Source: Thermoplasmatales archaeon
GTDB taxonomy: Archaea > Thermoplasmatota > JASEFT01 > JAUWIS01
Assembly (NCBI GenBank): GCA_030019485.1
Contig: JASEEW010000024.1
Coordinates: 1-14,923, forward strand
Direction: 5' to 3'
Length of the DNA stretch: 14,923 nt
Part shown: positions 1 to 7,300 of the stretch, piece after piece
Layout of the letters: each line of letters opens with the position of its first letter
Position numbering within the stretch: position 1 is the first letter of the stretch
The notes under the pieces: generated by a model
Told to the model about the DNA's origin: nothing
The model's input: the letters and a program-made list of their open reading frames with translations, nothing else
Databases searched by the model: none
Program-made: the position numbers and the translations under genes

Positions 1-480
1 AAATCCGTTTCTAGTTAGAGGGTCACCACCTGTGAGTGTGATAAACTTAACACCAAGTTCTGACATCTTGTCTATTGCTTTTTTCATTTCATCTATGGAC
101 ATCTCCTTTGCTAATGGTTTACCCGCGTTTAATCCACAGTTTCTACAAGGGTAAAAACATTTTCTTGTAATCTCCAAAAAACCAAAAAAAGGTTTTATAT
201 TATTGATACTACCTTGGGGTTTAAAAAAAATCATTCTTTCATTAAGTTTAGAAATAAATTCTATTAACCTTGCTGCTGTTTCATAAGAATTTAAGTTTAG
301 TGATGTAGATAATTTATCTGTAAGGGATTCTGCATCATCAAATGAATTAAGCATGTTTAGTATTTTATATCCGCTTTCATCAACCACTACTTTACCACCT
401 GTGTATGGGTTAAAAATCAATTTTTTATTATTTTTTTCGTATATGATTATTTCATCAGGTAGTTTAGGTAATTTTTCCAT
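1..480 (-). CDS. Radical SAM protein with N-terminal PqqD-like domain (partial, 3' end outside window)
   Basis: I translated the 160 visible residues by hand from the ATG at 480. The preceding GGAG lies 7 bases upstream, inside the end of the previous gene, so the two genes are almost certainly co-transcribed. Residues about 20-90 have the layout of a PqqD-like winged helix: a short strand (FNPYTGGKVVVDESGYKI) followed by three helices. In RiPP maturases this fold binds the precursor leader. Residues 101-115 carry the radical SAM cluster motif C-x3-C-x2-C (Cys108, Cys112, Cys115), which holds a 4Fe-4S cluster for SAM cleavage. Residues 151-154 (GGDP) match the GGEP SAM-binding motif. The rest of the barrel and any SPASM-type auxiliary cluster domain lie outside the window. 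Its likely role is modification of a peptide, with the small protein at 1266-1496 as the nearest candidate substrate. The radical SAM call is firm, the PqqD-like call is fairly good, and the substrate is inferred. Confidence 0.9.
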   Translation of the reverse strand, partial: MEKLPKLPDEIIIYEKNNKKLIFNPYTGGKVVVDESGYKILNMLNSFDDAESLTDKLSTSLNLNSYETAARLIEFISKLNERMIFFKPQGSINNIKPFFGFLEITRKCFYPCRNCGLNAGKPLAKEMSIDEMKKAIDKMSELGVKFITLTGGDPLTRNGF

Positions 481-483
481 TTT

Positions 484-1200
484 TTACTCCGTAATATAAT
501 TTGGATTTACACCTATTTCTTTTAGAATATCTTTTACAAAATCAATTGTTAAATCCAATTTTTCCCTAACATATCTCCCATCAGTATTTTCTATACCTTG
601 AACCTTTTTATAAAGCCTGGTAAGTTCATTCAGACATTCATTATCCATCTTTTTATTTGTTCTTGCAACATATAAGAGTTTATTTGCTTCATCTACTGCT
701 CTTCTTGCCACCAATACAGCATTTTTATATTCTTTATTTTCTAAAAGTGCTACAGCATCATCTATATTTGCTTTAGTAGCATGAACCAAATCCCCGATAA
801 ACAGTTTTTCCGGTATCCATTTCTCAGATTCTTTTATAATTTTTGTTCCAATACCATCTTTTTCATACATCACATTTCCGCATCTAAATGCTTCTAACGC
901 TTTATAAGACGGCATATCAGCATACCCATTCTTAAGCATGTACTCAACAACCCTAAGTGGGAATTTACCTATTTCCATATTTCTATTAACACCGGCGTAA
1001 CTCTCTAAAAAATGATGTTCAATAACACCATCATCCTTGTCCATGATAACAACAAAATAAAGTTTATCATACTCAGAAACCTTACCTAACGCAAGAGGAC
1101 CTGAGAGTATTACTGCCAACGCGTGCTTATCCTCTTTGATTTTTTTACATATCTGTTTGCTTTCCTCAAACAATATATTTTTGGTTTTTTCAATCTCCAC
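484..1200 (-). CDS. Degenerate nucleotidyltransferase/HEPN-like protein (paralogue of 1642-2409)
   Basis: This protein is 238 residues if it starts at GTG 1200, which follows GGGGGTG by 4 bases. The longer reading from TTG 1257 adds only the translation of a poly-T terminator (MVLFFLFFIFF), so I reject it. The N-terminal half resembles a minimal nucleotidyltransferase fold. The segment ILSGPLALGKVSEYDKL sits where the family has GS-x10-D-x-D. Here the serine after the glycine is proline and the Asp pair reads Glu-x-Asp, so catalysis may be lost. The C-terminal half, from about residue 135, is a helical bundle like HEPN or nucleotidyltransferase substrate-binding domains. It lacks the R-x4-6-H RNase motif. 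It is clearly homologous to the protein at 1642-2409, sharing NRxxEIGxFP, GYxxM, xGDL and LENxxY blocks. Its stop is 3 bases before the radical SAM start. A role in binding or modifying the peptide or its maturase is possible but unproven. Confidence 0.8.
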   Translation of the reverse strand: MEIEKTKNILFEESKQICKKIKEDKHALAVILSGPLALGKVSEYDKLYFVVIMDKDDGVIEHHFLESYAGVNRNMEIGKFPLRVVEYMLKNGYADMPSYKALEAFRCGNVMYEKDGIGTKIIKESEKWIPEKLFIGDLVHATKANIDDAVALLENKEYKNAVLVARRAVDEANKLLYVARTNKKMDNECLNELTRLYKKVQGIENTDGRYVREKLDLTIDFVKDILKEIGVNPNYITE

Positions 1201-1224
1201 ATCGCACCCCCAGAAATCAAATTT

Positions 1225-1248
1225 AAAAAAAATAAAAAATAAAAAAAA
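1225..1248 (-). terminator. Poly-T terminator after the small gene
   Basis: On the minus strand the sequence reads T8-A-T6-A-T8, starting 17 bases after the stop of the small gene and ending 24 bases before the GTG of the next. Archaeal RNA polymerase terminates at such U-rich tracts without needing a hairpin. Partial readthrough would still express the two genes downstream at a lower level. Confidence 0.75.
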
Positions 1249-1265
1249 GAGAACCAAACAGAGTG

Positions 1266-1496
1266 TTATAGTGATCCTACTAGTCCTGACCCGCTTGTCT
1301 GCCCGCTTATCTTAAATATTATAGGTGGACCAGAACCGACCCACTCCCTCTTAATTGGTACACCATGTATTATTGCCGTTGTCAGCCCATCGTATCCTGG
1401 GTCACCTGGTGCTACTTTTCTGTTTCCGACAGTGTATTCCCAGTAGCCATCATCAATGGGGTTCCAGTTCCAGCTACCACCGCACATTATAGCCAT
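1266..1496 (-). CDS. Small Gly/Trp-rich protein, candidate RiPP precursor
   Basis: This is a 76-residue ORF starting at ATG 1496. A textbook AAAGGAGG lies 8 bases upstream, the best ribosome-binding site in the window. There is no signal peptide or membrane segment. The N-terminal part is aromatic (Trp9, Trp11, Tyr18, Trp19, Tyr21), with one cysteine at position 5. The middle has dibasic sites at Arg26-Lys27 and Lys49-Arg50. The C-terminal 25 residues are rich in Gly, Ser and Pro. It has its own promoter and terminator and lies two genes upstream of a radical SAM/PqqD-like protein, a common arrangement for a RiPP precursor. I recognise no known RiPP class. A single Cys argues against a sactipeptide, while the aromatic N-terminus could suit an aromatic crosslink. 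GC is about 48% by hand count, clearly higher than the genes on either side. It could instead be an unrelated small cytoplasmic protein. Confidence 0.72.
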   Translation of the reverse strand: MAIMCGGSWNWNPIDDGYWEYTVGNRKVAPGDPGYDGLTTAIIHGVPIKREWVGSGPPIIFKISGQTSGSGLVGSL

Positions 1497-1504
1497 AGTC
1501 TTTT

Positions 1505-1512
1505 CCTCCTTT
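1505..1512 (-). promoter_or_regulatory. Strong Shine-Dalgarno site of the small gene
   Basis: AAAGGAGG on the minus strand sits 8 bases before the ATG at 1496. It fixes the start codon and predicts high translation compared with the weaker sites of the neighbouring genes. Confidence 0.8.
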
Positions 1513-1534
1513 AAGTCTTGGTATTTGTATCACT

Positions 1535-1551
1535 GCGCCCCACCTCGGCGC
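1535..1551 (-). promoter_or_regulatory. Leader hairpin 2 (GC-rich)
   Basis: GCGCC and GGCGC form a perfect 5-bp stem around a 7-base GAGGTGG loop in the presumed 5' leader of the small gene. The stem is strikingly GC-rich for this AT-rich window. Its loop carries GAGGTG, itself like a Shine-Dalgarno core. It may stabilise the mRNA or tune translation; no known riboswitch was recognised. Confidence 0.45.
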
Positions 1552-1555
1552 TCAC

Positions 1556-1573
1556 CCGATCTTAAGAGATCGG
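1556..1573 (-). promoter_or_regulatory. Leader hairpin 1, at the predicted transcript 5' end
   Basis: CCGATCT and AGATCGG form a perfect 7-bp stem with a CTTA loop. Judged from the TATA box at 1594-1600, transcription should begin near 1572, so this hairpin would lie at the very 5' end of the transcript, where it could protect the mRNA. It could instead be a palindromic protein-binding site near the start point. Confidence 0.45.
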
Positions 1574-1593
1574 AGATGTAATAATCTTATCAG

Positions 1594-1600
1594 TATATAA
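1594..1600 (-). promoter_or_regulatory. Archaeal TATA-box promoter of the small gene
   Basis: TTATATA on the minus strand is preceded directly by a purine-rich GGGAGAAAAAC that fits a BRE element. It lies between the stop of the upstream gene (1642) and the small gene, and predicts a start near 1572 with a leader of about 75 bases. The small gene can therefore be transcribed independently of the peptidase/ABC operon. Confidence 0.65.
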
Positions 1601-1614
1601 GTTTTTCTCCCACC

Positions 1615-1628
1615 ACAAAAAATTTTGT
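1615..1628 (-). terminator. Weak terminator after the peptidase/ABC operon
   Basis: ACAAAA and TTTTGT arms with a T6 run on the minus strand follow the stop at 1642 by about 14 bases. It is a plausible but weak end for the upstream transcript. Confidence 0.35.
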
Positions 1629-1641
1629 TATTTTGCTATAT

Positions 1642-2409
1642 TTATTGCCAAAAAACTGCACATTTTCGTAAATCGTGCCCCCTAATACTTGCAACTTCAG
1701 GTAAAAGTTCTCGTTTTATACCGATACTATCAAAAACAAGTATAATATATCCTATACAATCATTTACAAACTCAGATAAATTTGCTTCTGTGTTATTCTG
1801 GATAGCTTCATATTTTTTAATTATTTCACGAGCTGCATATTTTTTTGCTCGTTCATAGATATGCATATATTTAGAGAACCCTACTTTATATTTTACCAAG
1901 AGTAAGATACAAAGTGTAGTTGTTGCTATTTCTCGTGATGTTTTTATTACTGTATGATATTTGCTGTTTTCAAGAAATTGTTTAGACATTTTTATGCTTA
2001 TTTTCAAGTTTTTTAAAAGATCCCCCATAAAGATATTTCCGACAGTTATATTTTCTAATTCAGATTTTAACCCTGAGATGCCTTCATTTTTCTGATAAAG
2101 TGTAGTCGCACACTTCAATTTCTCTATTTCTGTGATAGACTGCATATTGATATATCCGCTGGCTACTAAATCTTTAAAATAATTTTTTGGAAAACATCCT
2201 ATTTCCAATCTTCTGTTCACAGGAGAAAATGCTGGTAACACATGTCGATACACAGTATGTTCTATATTATTAAGTATGGATACAATATGGATATCGCTTT
2301 TTGTATTTTCTTTTAAAGGCTTTATAAAAAATATGCATTCTATATTTTGCTCGCCCATCTCTTTTTTCATATACCGAAGAATAACGTCTTCTATTGGTAA
2401 ACCATCCAT
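1642..2409 (-). CDS. Degenerate nucleotidyltransferase/HEPN-like protein (paralogue of 484-1200)
   Basis: This protein has 255 residues and starts at ATG 2409, with GGGGGT about 8 bases upstream that overlaps the permease stop. Residues about 1-130 match the nucleotidyltransferase-like half of the protein at 484-1200, and 135-235 match its helical HEPN-like half. The shared blocks include NRRLEIGCFP (NRNMEIGKFP in the other), GYINM (GYADM), FMGDL (FIGDL) and LENSKYHTVI (LENKEYKNAV). The active site is even more degraded here. No GS motif is visible, and the acidic pair reads Asp-x-His in KSDIHIVSIL. The R-x4-6-H motif of HEPN RNases is not seen in the helical bundle. It carries a C-terminal tail of about 20 residues that the paralogue lacks. 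It starts 6 bases after the ABC permease gene, so it belongs to that operon. Its function is unknown; a pseudoenzyme or binding role is inferred. Confidence 0.78.
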   Translation of the reverse strand: MDGLPIEDVILRYMKKEMGEQNIECIFFIKPLKENTKSDIHIVSILNNIEHTVYRHVLPAFSPVNRRLEIGCFPKNYFKDLVASGYINMQSITEIEKLKCATTLYQKNEGISGLKSELENITVGNIFMGDLLKNLKISIKMSKQFLENSKYHTVIKTSREIATTTLCILLLVKYKVGFSKYMHIYERAKKYAAREIIKKYEAIQNNTEANLSEFVNDCIGYIILVFDSIGIKRELLPEVASIRGHDLRKCAVFWQ

Positions 2410-2415
2410 TGTTGT

Positions 2416-3300
2416 TTACCCCCATCTTGCCAACTTACCTGTTCTCTCTGCTTTTTCTAATCCCTTTTTAAACATATAAGTACCCAATGGTAAGAAAACT
2501 ACAATAAACGCTATTAGTTTAAGAATCTCAGAAGTCACTATTGGTGATAATCCTTCATCATTAAGCATTATTCTTCTGAAGGCATCCAAAGCATAGGTAT
2601 GCGGCAGTAATCTTGAAATATAGTAAAGTGAGGGGGCGGTATCCAAAAATATTTCAGGTGGAAAAACTACACCACTCAGTATTCCTGCACCAGTAGCTAC
2701 AGCCCAGCTTATAGGTTCAACACCACCTTTAACATCAGCTAATAAAAACATACTGGCAGATATTAAACCAAATCCTGAGATTGCAAGAATCGCTAATGCG
2801 AGCACAATTATAGCTAACCACCATGTGGAGGGCAGGGTGAGTTCAGCACCAAATATGAATATCCCAACAAGAAAATAAATTATGATTGTAAGAGCAGATG
2901 TAAGATACACCCAAACCATAGTTATACCCATGTATGTACGGAAACCTATAGGTGATGAAAAAATCATTTCAAGCCAATTTGACCAGTATGTTGAGCTGAT
3001 CACATTAAGATAGAGAGATAGGGCTAAACCTGAGAATGTTCCAAATGCCATACCAAGTAATACATACGGAAAATATGCTCCTGAGCCATATTGCGAAATA
3101 TATACTGTAACACCCGGTTGTATTAATTTTCCTAAAAAGAAAAATGTAGCCAGACTCACAAACATACCTATCCATGAAAATAATGCACTGATTTTAAATC
3201 TCAGAGACAACAAAATTTTTCTTTCGATACATATATATGCTACTACGAGTTTTTCTTTGAATGTAAGATAGTGCTTAATTGTATCTTGTTTACTGCTCAT
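2416..3300 (-). CDS. ABC-2 type transporter permease
   Basis: This 294-residue integral membrane protein starts at ATG 3300, with GAGGGA a few bases upstream. It has about six hydrophobic segments, at roughly residues 35-60, 75-105, 120-155, 165-195, 200-220 and 262-282. The segment YYISRLLPHTYALDAFRRIML (about 228-248) is typical of ABC-2 exporter permeases, as is the positively charged C-terminus. Its gene overlaps the ATPase gene by 11 bases, so the two form one exporter, presumably two permeases plus two ATPases. ABC-2 systems export drugs, polysaccharides, lipids or peptides. In this setting, export of a modified peptide or self-protection against it is the reading I favour, but the substrate cannot be told from the sequence. 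Confidence 0.92.
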   Translation of the reverse strand: MSSKQDTIKHYLTFKEKLVVAYICIERKILLSLRFKISALFSWIGMFVSLATFFFLGKLIQPGVTVYISQYGSGAYFPYVLLGMAFGTFSGLALSLYLNVISSTYWSNWLEMIFSSPIGFRTYMGITMVWVYLTSALTIIIYFLVGIFIFGAELTLPSTWWLAIIVLALAILAISGFGLISASMFLLADVKGGVEPISWAVATGAGILSGVVFPPEIFLDTAPSLYYISRLLPHTYALDAFRRIMLNDEGLSPIVTSEILKLIAFIVVFLPLGTYMFKKGLEKAERTGKLARWG

Positions 3301-4291
3301 TTTTATCCCTCATCAACTGGATAAATACCTCATTAAGTGAAGGTTTTTTTATATCAAGATATGTAATTTTGGTTTTGCTTTCATAGCAGACTTCTAATAT
3401 CTTATGAATATTTTTTGGGAGGTCTTTACCGTAAACCATTACAAGATCACTTTCTGGAACAACATTACCTACAAATCCTAAGGCTTTTATTTTTTTTCTA
3501 ATATCATCTGTAATAGGTTTAATTTGTATTACTGCGGTATCCAGCGCATATTTCCGTATAATATCATCAGGTGTGCCAATTGTAAGAATTTTTCCTCCCA
3601 TAAGAATTGCTACCCTATCACAAACTTGTTCAGCTTCCCAGAGATTATGCGTAGCTAAAACTGTAGTTGCTCCTTCCCTTCTCAGTTCAGTTTGGATGAA
3701 TCTTCTAATAAAATCCGCAGAATATGGATCTATATTCGTAGTTGGTTCATCCATTAAATAAACCGGTCGATGGGTCATCAAACACCGTGCTAAGTTTAAT
3801 TTTTGTCGCATACCATACGAAAGATTTTCTACATAATCATCCTTCTTATCAAGCAAACCTACTTTTTCTAGGGTATAGTTTATCCTTTCCTCTGCTTCAC
3901 TTAGTGGTAATCCTAAAAAAACACCCCAGTACTTCAGCATAGTTGAAATTTTGAATTTGTAATCAAAAATAACCCATCCACCTGCCCTCAAAAAATTACA
4001 CGAGGTTCTTACTTCATGCCTCTCCCTTATAATATCAAAACCATTGACAGAAACCGTACCCCTTTCCGGCAACAAAAAACCAGCTAACACCTTTAACAAG
4101 GTTGTTTTACCTGCACCATTAGGACCCAAAACACCAAAAATTTCACCTTTTTTTACATCAAAAGACACATCATCCAAAGCGGTTAGCAGACTTTTCTTTT
4201 CTAATTTTAGTGTTTCTTTTACCCTCTGTTTCAGGCTTTTATTTGGATTAACGACAGGATATTTCTTTACTAAATTTTTTATTTTTATCAT
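3290..4291 (-). CDS. ABC transporter ATP-binding protein
   Basis: This protein has 333 residues from ATG 4291, which has GGTGA 8 bases upstream. An upstream in-frame TTG at 4306 lacks such a site. The motifs are complete: Walker A GPNGAGKTT (about 56-64), signature LSYGMRQKL, Walker B PVYLMDEPT and H-loop ATHN. It therefore looks like an active ATPase. A basic insertion of about 20 residues (KSLKQRVKETLKLEKKS) before the first core strand, and a C-terminal extension of about 90 residues after the H-loop, are common in ATPases of ABC-2 exporters. It energises the permease encoded directly downstream. The gene begins 24 bases after the peptidase stop, which puts the exporter and the giant peptidase in one transcription unit. 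No gene symbol can be assigned safely. Confidence 0.94.
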   Translation of the reverse strand: MIKIKNLVKKYPVVNPNKSLKQRVKETLKLEKKSLLTALDDVSFDVKKGEIFGVLGPNGAGKTTLLKVLAGFLLPERGTVSVNGFDIIRERHEVRTSCNFLRAGGWVIFDYKFKISTMLKYWGVFLGLPLSEAEERINYTLEKVGLLDKKDDYVENLSYGMRQKLNLARCLMTHRPVYLMDEPTTNIDPYSADFIRRFIQTELRREGATTVLATHNLWEAEQVCDRVAILMGGKILTIGTPDDIIRKYALDTAVIQIKPITDDIRKKIKALGFVGNVVPESDLVMVYGKDLPKNIHKILEVCYESKTKITYLDIKKPSLNEVFIQLMRDKNEQ

Positions 4292-4315
4292 TAATTTTCT
4301 CACCAATTGTTTCCA

Positions 4316-7300
4316 CTATAACTTCGCTTTCAGTTTTATTTTCCTTTTGTACAAAATCCATACAACTATTATCAGAGCAATGACTGTTATTCCTGCTAAA
4401 AGCCCTATCCATTCCGTTGATGGCGGTATCCATTCCCCTGATATTCTTTTAACAACAATTGTTGTCTGGTTTGTGTTCCCTGCCCCGTCTGTTGCTATGA
4501 TTGTGATAACATTTCTTTCATTGTTTCCTGTTCCAAGTTTTACTGTTGCAGAAAATTTTCCATTCTCCACATCCACAGACACGCCGTTTACTGTAACATT
4601 CACACCATCTGTCTCCCCTGATACTGTTATTGTTTCTGATTCTGTTTCTGTGTTGTTTGATGGTTTAATGTTTGTGAGTGTCGGCGGTGTTGTATCGTAT
4701 GTGAATGTTATGCTGTATGGTACTATTTCAGTGTTGTCTGCATTGTCTGTAGCCCTTGACATGATAGTGTAAACACCGTCATTTTCAGGTGTCCAGGGAT
4801 AGCTCCATGTTGAAGTGCCGTTTGCGCTCAGCCATGCTTCAGCTAATGACCATCCCGTGTCGGTCCAGTAATAACCATCACTCTCCCTTATTATGCATAT
4901 TTCAATCCTTTTAACTCCTGATATGTCATCATTCGCTGTCCCTGTTATGCCTGTCAGGGTGTTTGTTGGGCTTTTTATGTATGCTATCCCTGATGTTGGT
5001 GGTGTGCTGTCAAAAACAATGGTTAATAACACTGTTCTGTTTTCGTTTCCAAGAGGATCTGATGCAGCCACTATGAAAACATTCACACCCTCGTTCAGAC
5101 TGAAGGTTTTGCTGAAATTCCCGTTTTCATCAAGCCCTACAGATACAGTGTTGATTGTTAGTATTGCATCCGGGTCTGTTGTTCCTGTGATTGTTAGTGT
5201 TGCCTGATTTGTTGTTTCCGGTATCACTGATGTGATAATTAATGTTGGCGGTGTTGTATCCAACGTTATGGTTCTACTATCTGTTTTGTTGTTTCCTGCG
5301 AAATCCTTTACCATCACATATACAGTGTTGAAGCCTTCGCTCAGTGTAACAGTACCTGACCATGACACAGTGTATTTTCCAGCTGTGCTGTTTGTAACAG
5401 TCAGGTTGCATCCGCCCCATGTAACGTTGTCGGTACTGATTTCAACCTTCCAGACTTCTATGTTGTCTGACGCAGTGCCTGTGAGTGTCAGCAGGGGGTT
5501 GTTCGTGATGTTAAAGAACACAGGATTGATAGATACTGAGGGACTCTCTAGATCATATAAGACAAGTTCCACATACCGTGTTTCATTCACATAAAATTGC
5601 TTTGTCTCATTGGATATACCATATTTGCTTGCGTTTACCCTGTGAGGCATGAATGTAACACCATCCAGCATGGTTGTTTTGTTCAACCTCAACGTAAGTA
5701 CTTTGGTATACACTATGCCATTTATATCTGTTGACAGGTTTGTTGGAACATCATTCACATTATAGATTGTTATACTTGCGTTGTTCACAGGCTCATTGTT
5801 TAAACCTCCGCTTGTCACATTATACCATGTTACACTAACTGTTAAGTAATAGTACACATCCATTCCACTGTACCCATCAGTGAAATTAACGGAAGAAAAT
5901 ATTGTGTTTATGCATTCAGCTTTTGAGTTGTATAAACCAACATCCAATGTGTTATTGGTCAATGTGCTGTTAGCTATAAGAGTGGGCGAGTTGTAACAGT
6001 AGAGCCCGTATGAGTCTGTTTCACCTGTGTTGCTGGCAATTACTGTGTTTTTTATTGTTACAAAAGAGTTTTCACAATATATTCCATAGGAATTGTTTGA
6101 TACTGAGGAGTTCACAATGACAACATCATATGTTTCCATAAGGAATAACCCATAACCTCCTCTTGAAATTGTGGTGTTTTCTATTATCAATGAGTTGCAT
6201 TTGTAATACCATCCGCCACTATAAATCCCATAAATGGTGTTGTTTTCTATGATGCTATTCTTTATAACAGGATAGGACCACCAAAGGGTTTTACAGTATA
6301 TTCCATAATCATTGTTTTTAATCATGTTTCCTTCTATGCATGGTGAGTTGCTGCTATCACTCTTCAGAAGTATGGCTTTGTTACAGGAGAAAATTTTGTT
6401 GTTTAGAATGTTTGGAGATGAACCTTCACATTCTATACCAACTGTAACATTATAGATGATGTTGTTAACAATGTCTGGTTCCGGTAATGCTTTCATGTAA
6501 AACTTTACACCATAATCCCCATATCCAATAGTGTTGTTGATGATTGTCAAGGATGAGGATACGCTGTCAATACCAATGTTGTTCTGATAAAAATCATTGT
6601 TGTTGATTTCTATTGTTGAACCTGATGACCAGATACCAGTACCACTGTATTTTATCCTGTTGTTTAAGTTAATTTTTCCTGAGGTACTCATCATACTTAT
6701 TCCAGTGCTGAGATTGGTGAATGTATTAGTATTAACATCAATTTCCCAGGAGTTCACAGTTAAACCACAATTACTCTTATAAAGGGAACTGTTAGTTAAG
6801 CTTATAAATCCTCCAAATCCTCCCTCCTTGCAATATATACAATGTGTATTCTCTGAGAAATAGGTATCTGTTATATTCAAAACCGAGTTTTTTGCCCATA
6901 AACCATACATACTCCCAGTTATAACTGTATAATCACCCATGTACAATGTGGAATCCTCAGCCCTGACTGCGCCTACACCAACAAGTTCTCCTTCATACCA
7001 TTCCTCCTCGCCTGTGTTGTTTATCATTCTGCAGTTATCAATGTATGCGATAGAATCTTCCAAAACATCAACTGCATGATCACTATCAGAGAAAACAGAG
7101 TTTTTTATGGTTAGGTTTGTGTTTTCAACAGAGCAACCATACCAGCATCCAAATAAAAACGAGTTTTCTACTATCAAAACATTTTCTTCCTCACCATACC
7201 CTAAAACACCGAATCCGCTGGTTATATTTGAATCCTTAATGATTAAACTGGATTCCTCACTATAAAAACCAATATAACTGAAATCAGTGAAGCATTCCTT

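Noticed and set aside
1266..1496. Sactipeptide or lanthipeptide precursor
   Set aside because: Only one cysteine is present in the 76 residues, so Cys-based thioether ring patterns are not possible in number. Any modification would need to be of another type.
1497..1641. tRNA, C/D box RNA or a known riboswitch in the leader of the small gene
   Set aside because: No cloverleaf, no proper C and D boxes and no riboswitch core could be recognised. Only two simple hairpins are supported.
484..2409. HEPN/MNT toxin-antitoxin pair
   Set aside because: The two genes are paralogous fusions rather than a toxin and a partner. No R-x4-6-H RNase motif is visible, and the small gene with its own promoter lies between them.
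4292..4306. TTG start for the ABC ATPase at 4306
   Set aside because: ATG 4291 has a GGTGA site 8 bases upstream, which itself lies in the TTG extension, and begins exactly at the conserved IKIKNLVKKYP opening.
4044..4772. 242-codon open frame on the plus strand
   Set aside because: It lies opposite the ABC ATPase and the Ig-like repeats of the peptidase, both strongly supported by motifs. Its product is low-complexity and it has no ribosome-binding site I trust.
4680..5560. Direct DNA repeats as a mobile element or CRISPR-like array
   Set aside because: The repeats (for example GGCGGTGTTGTATC at two sites) coincide with the DTTPP openings of Ig-like domains in the coding frame and are explained by domain duplication. 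No regular spacers, terminal inverted repeats or transposase are present.
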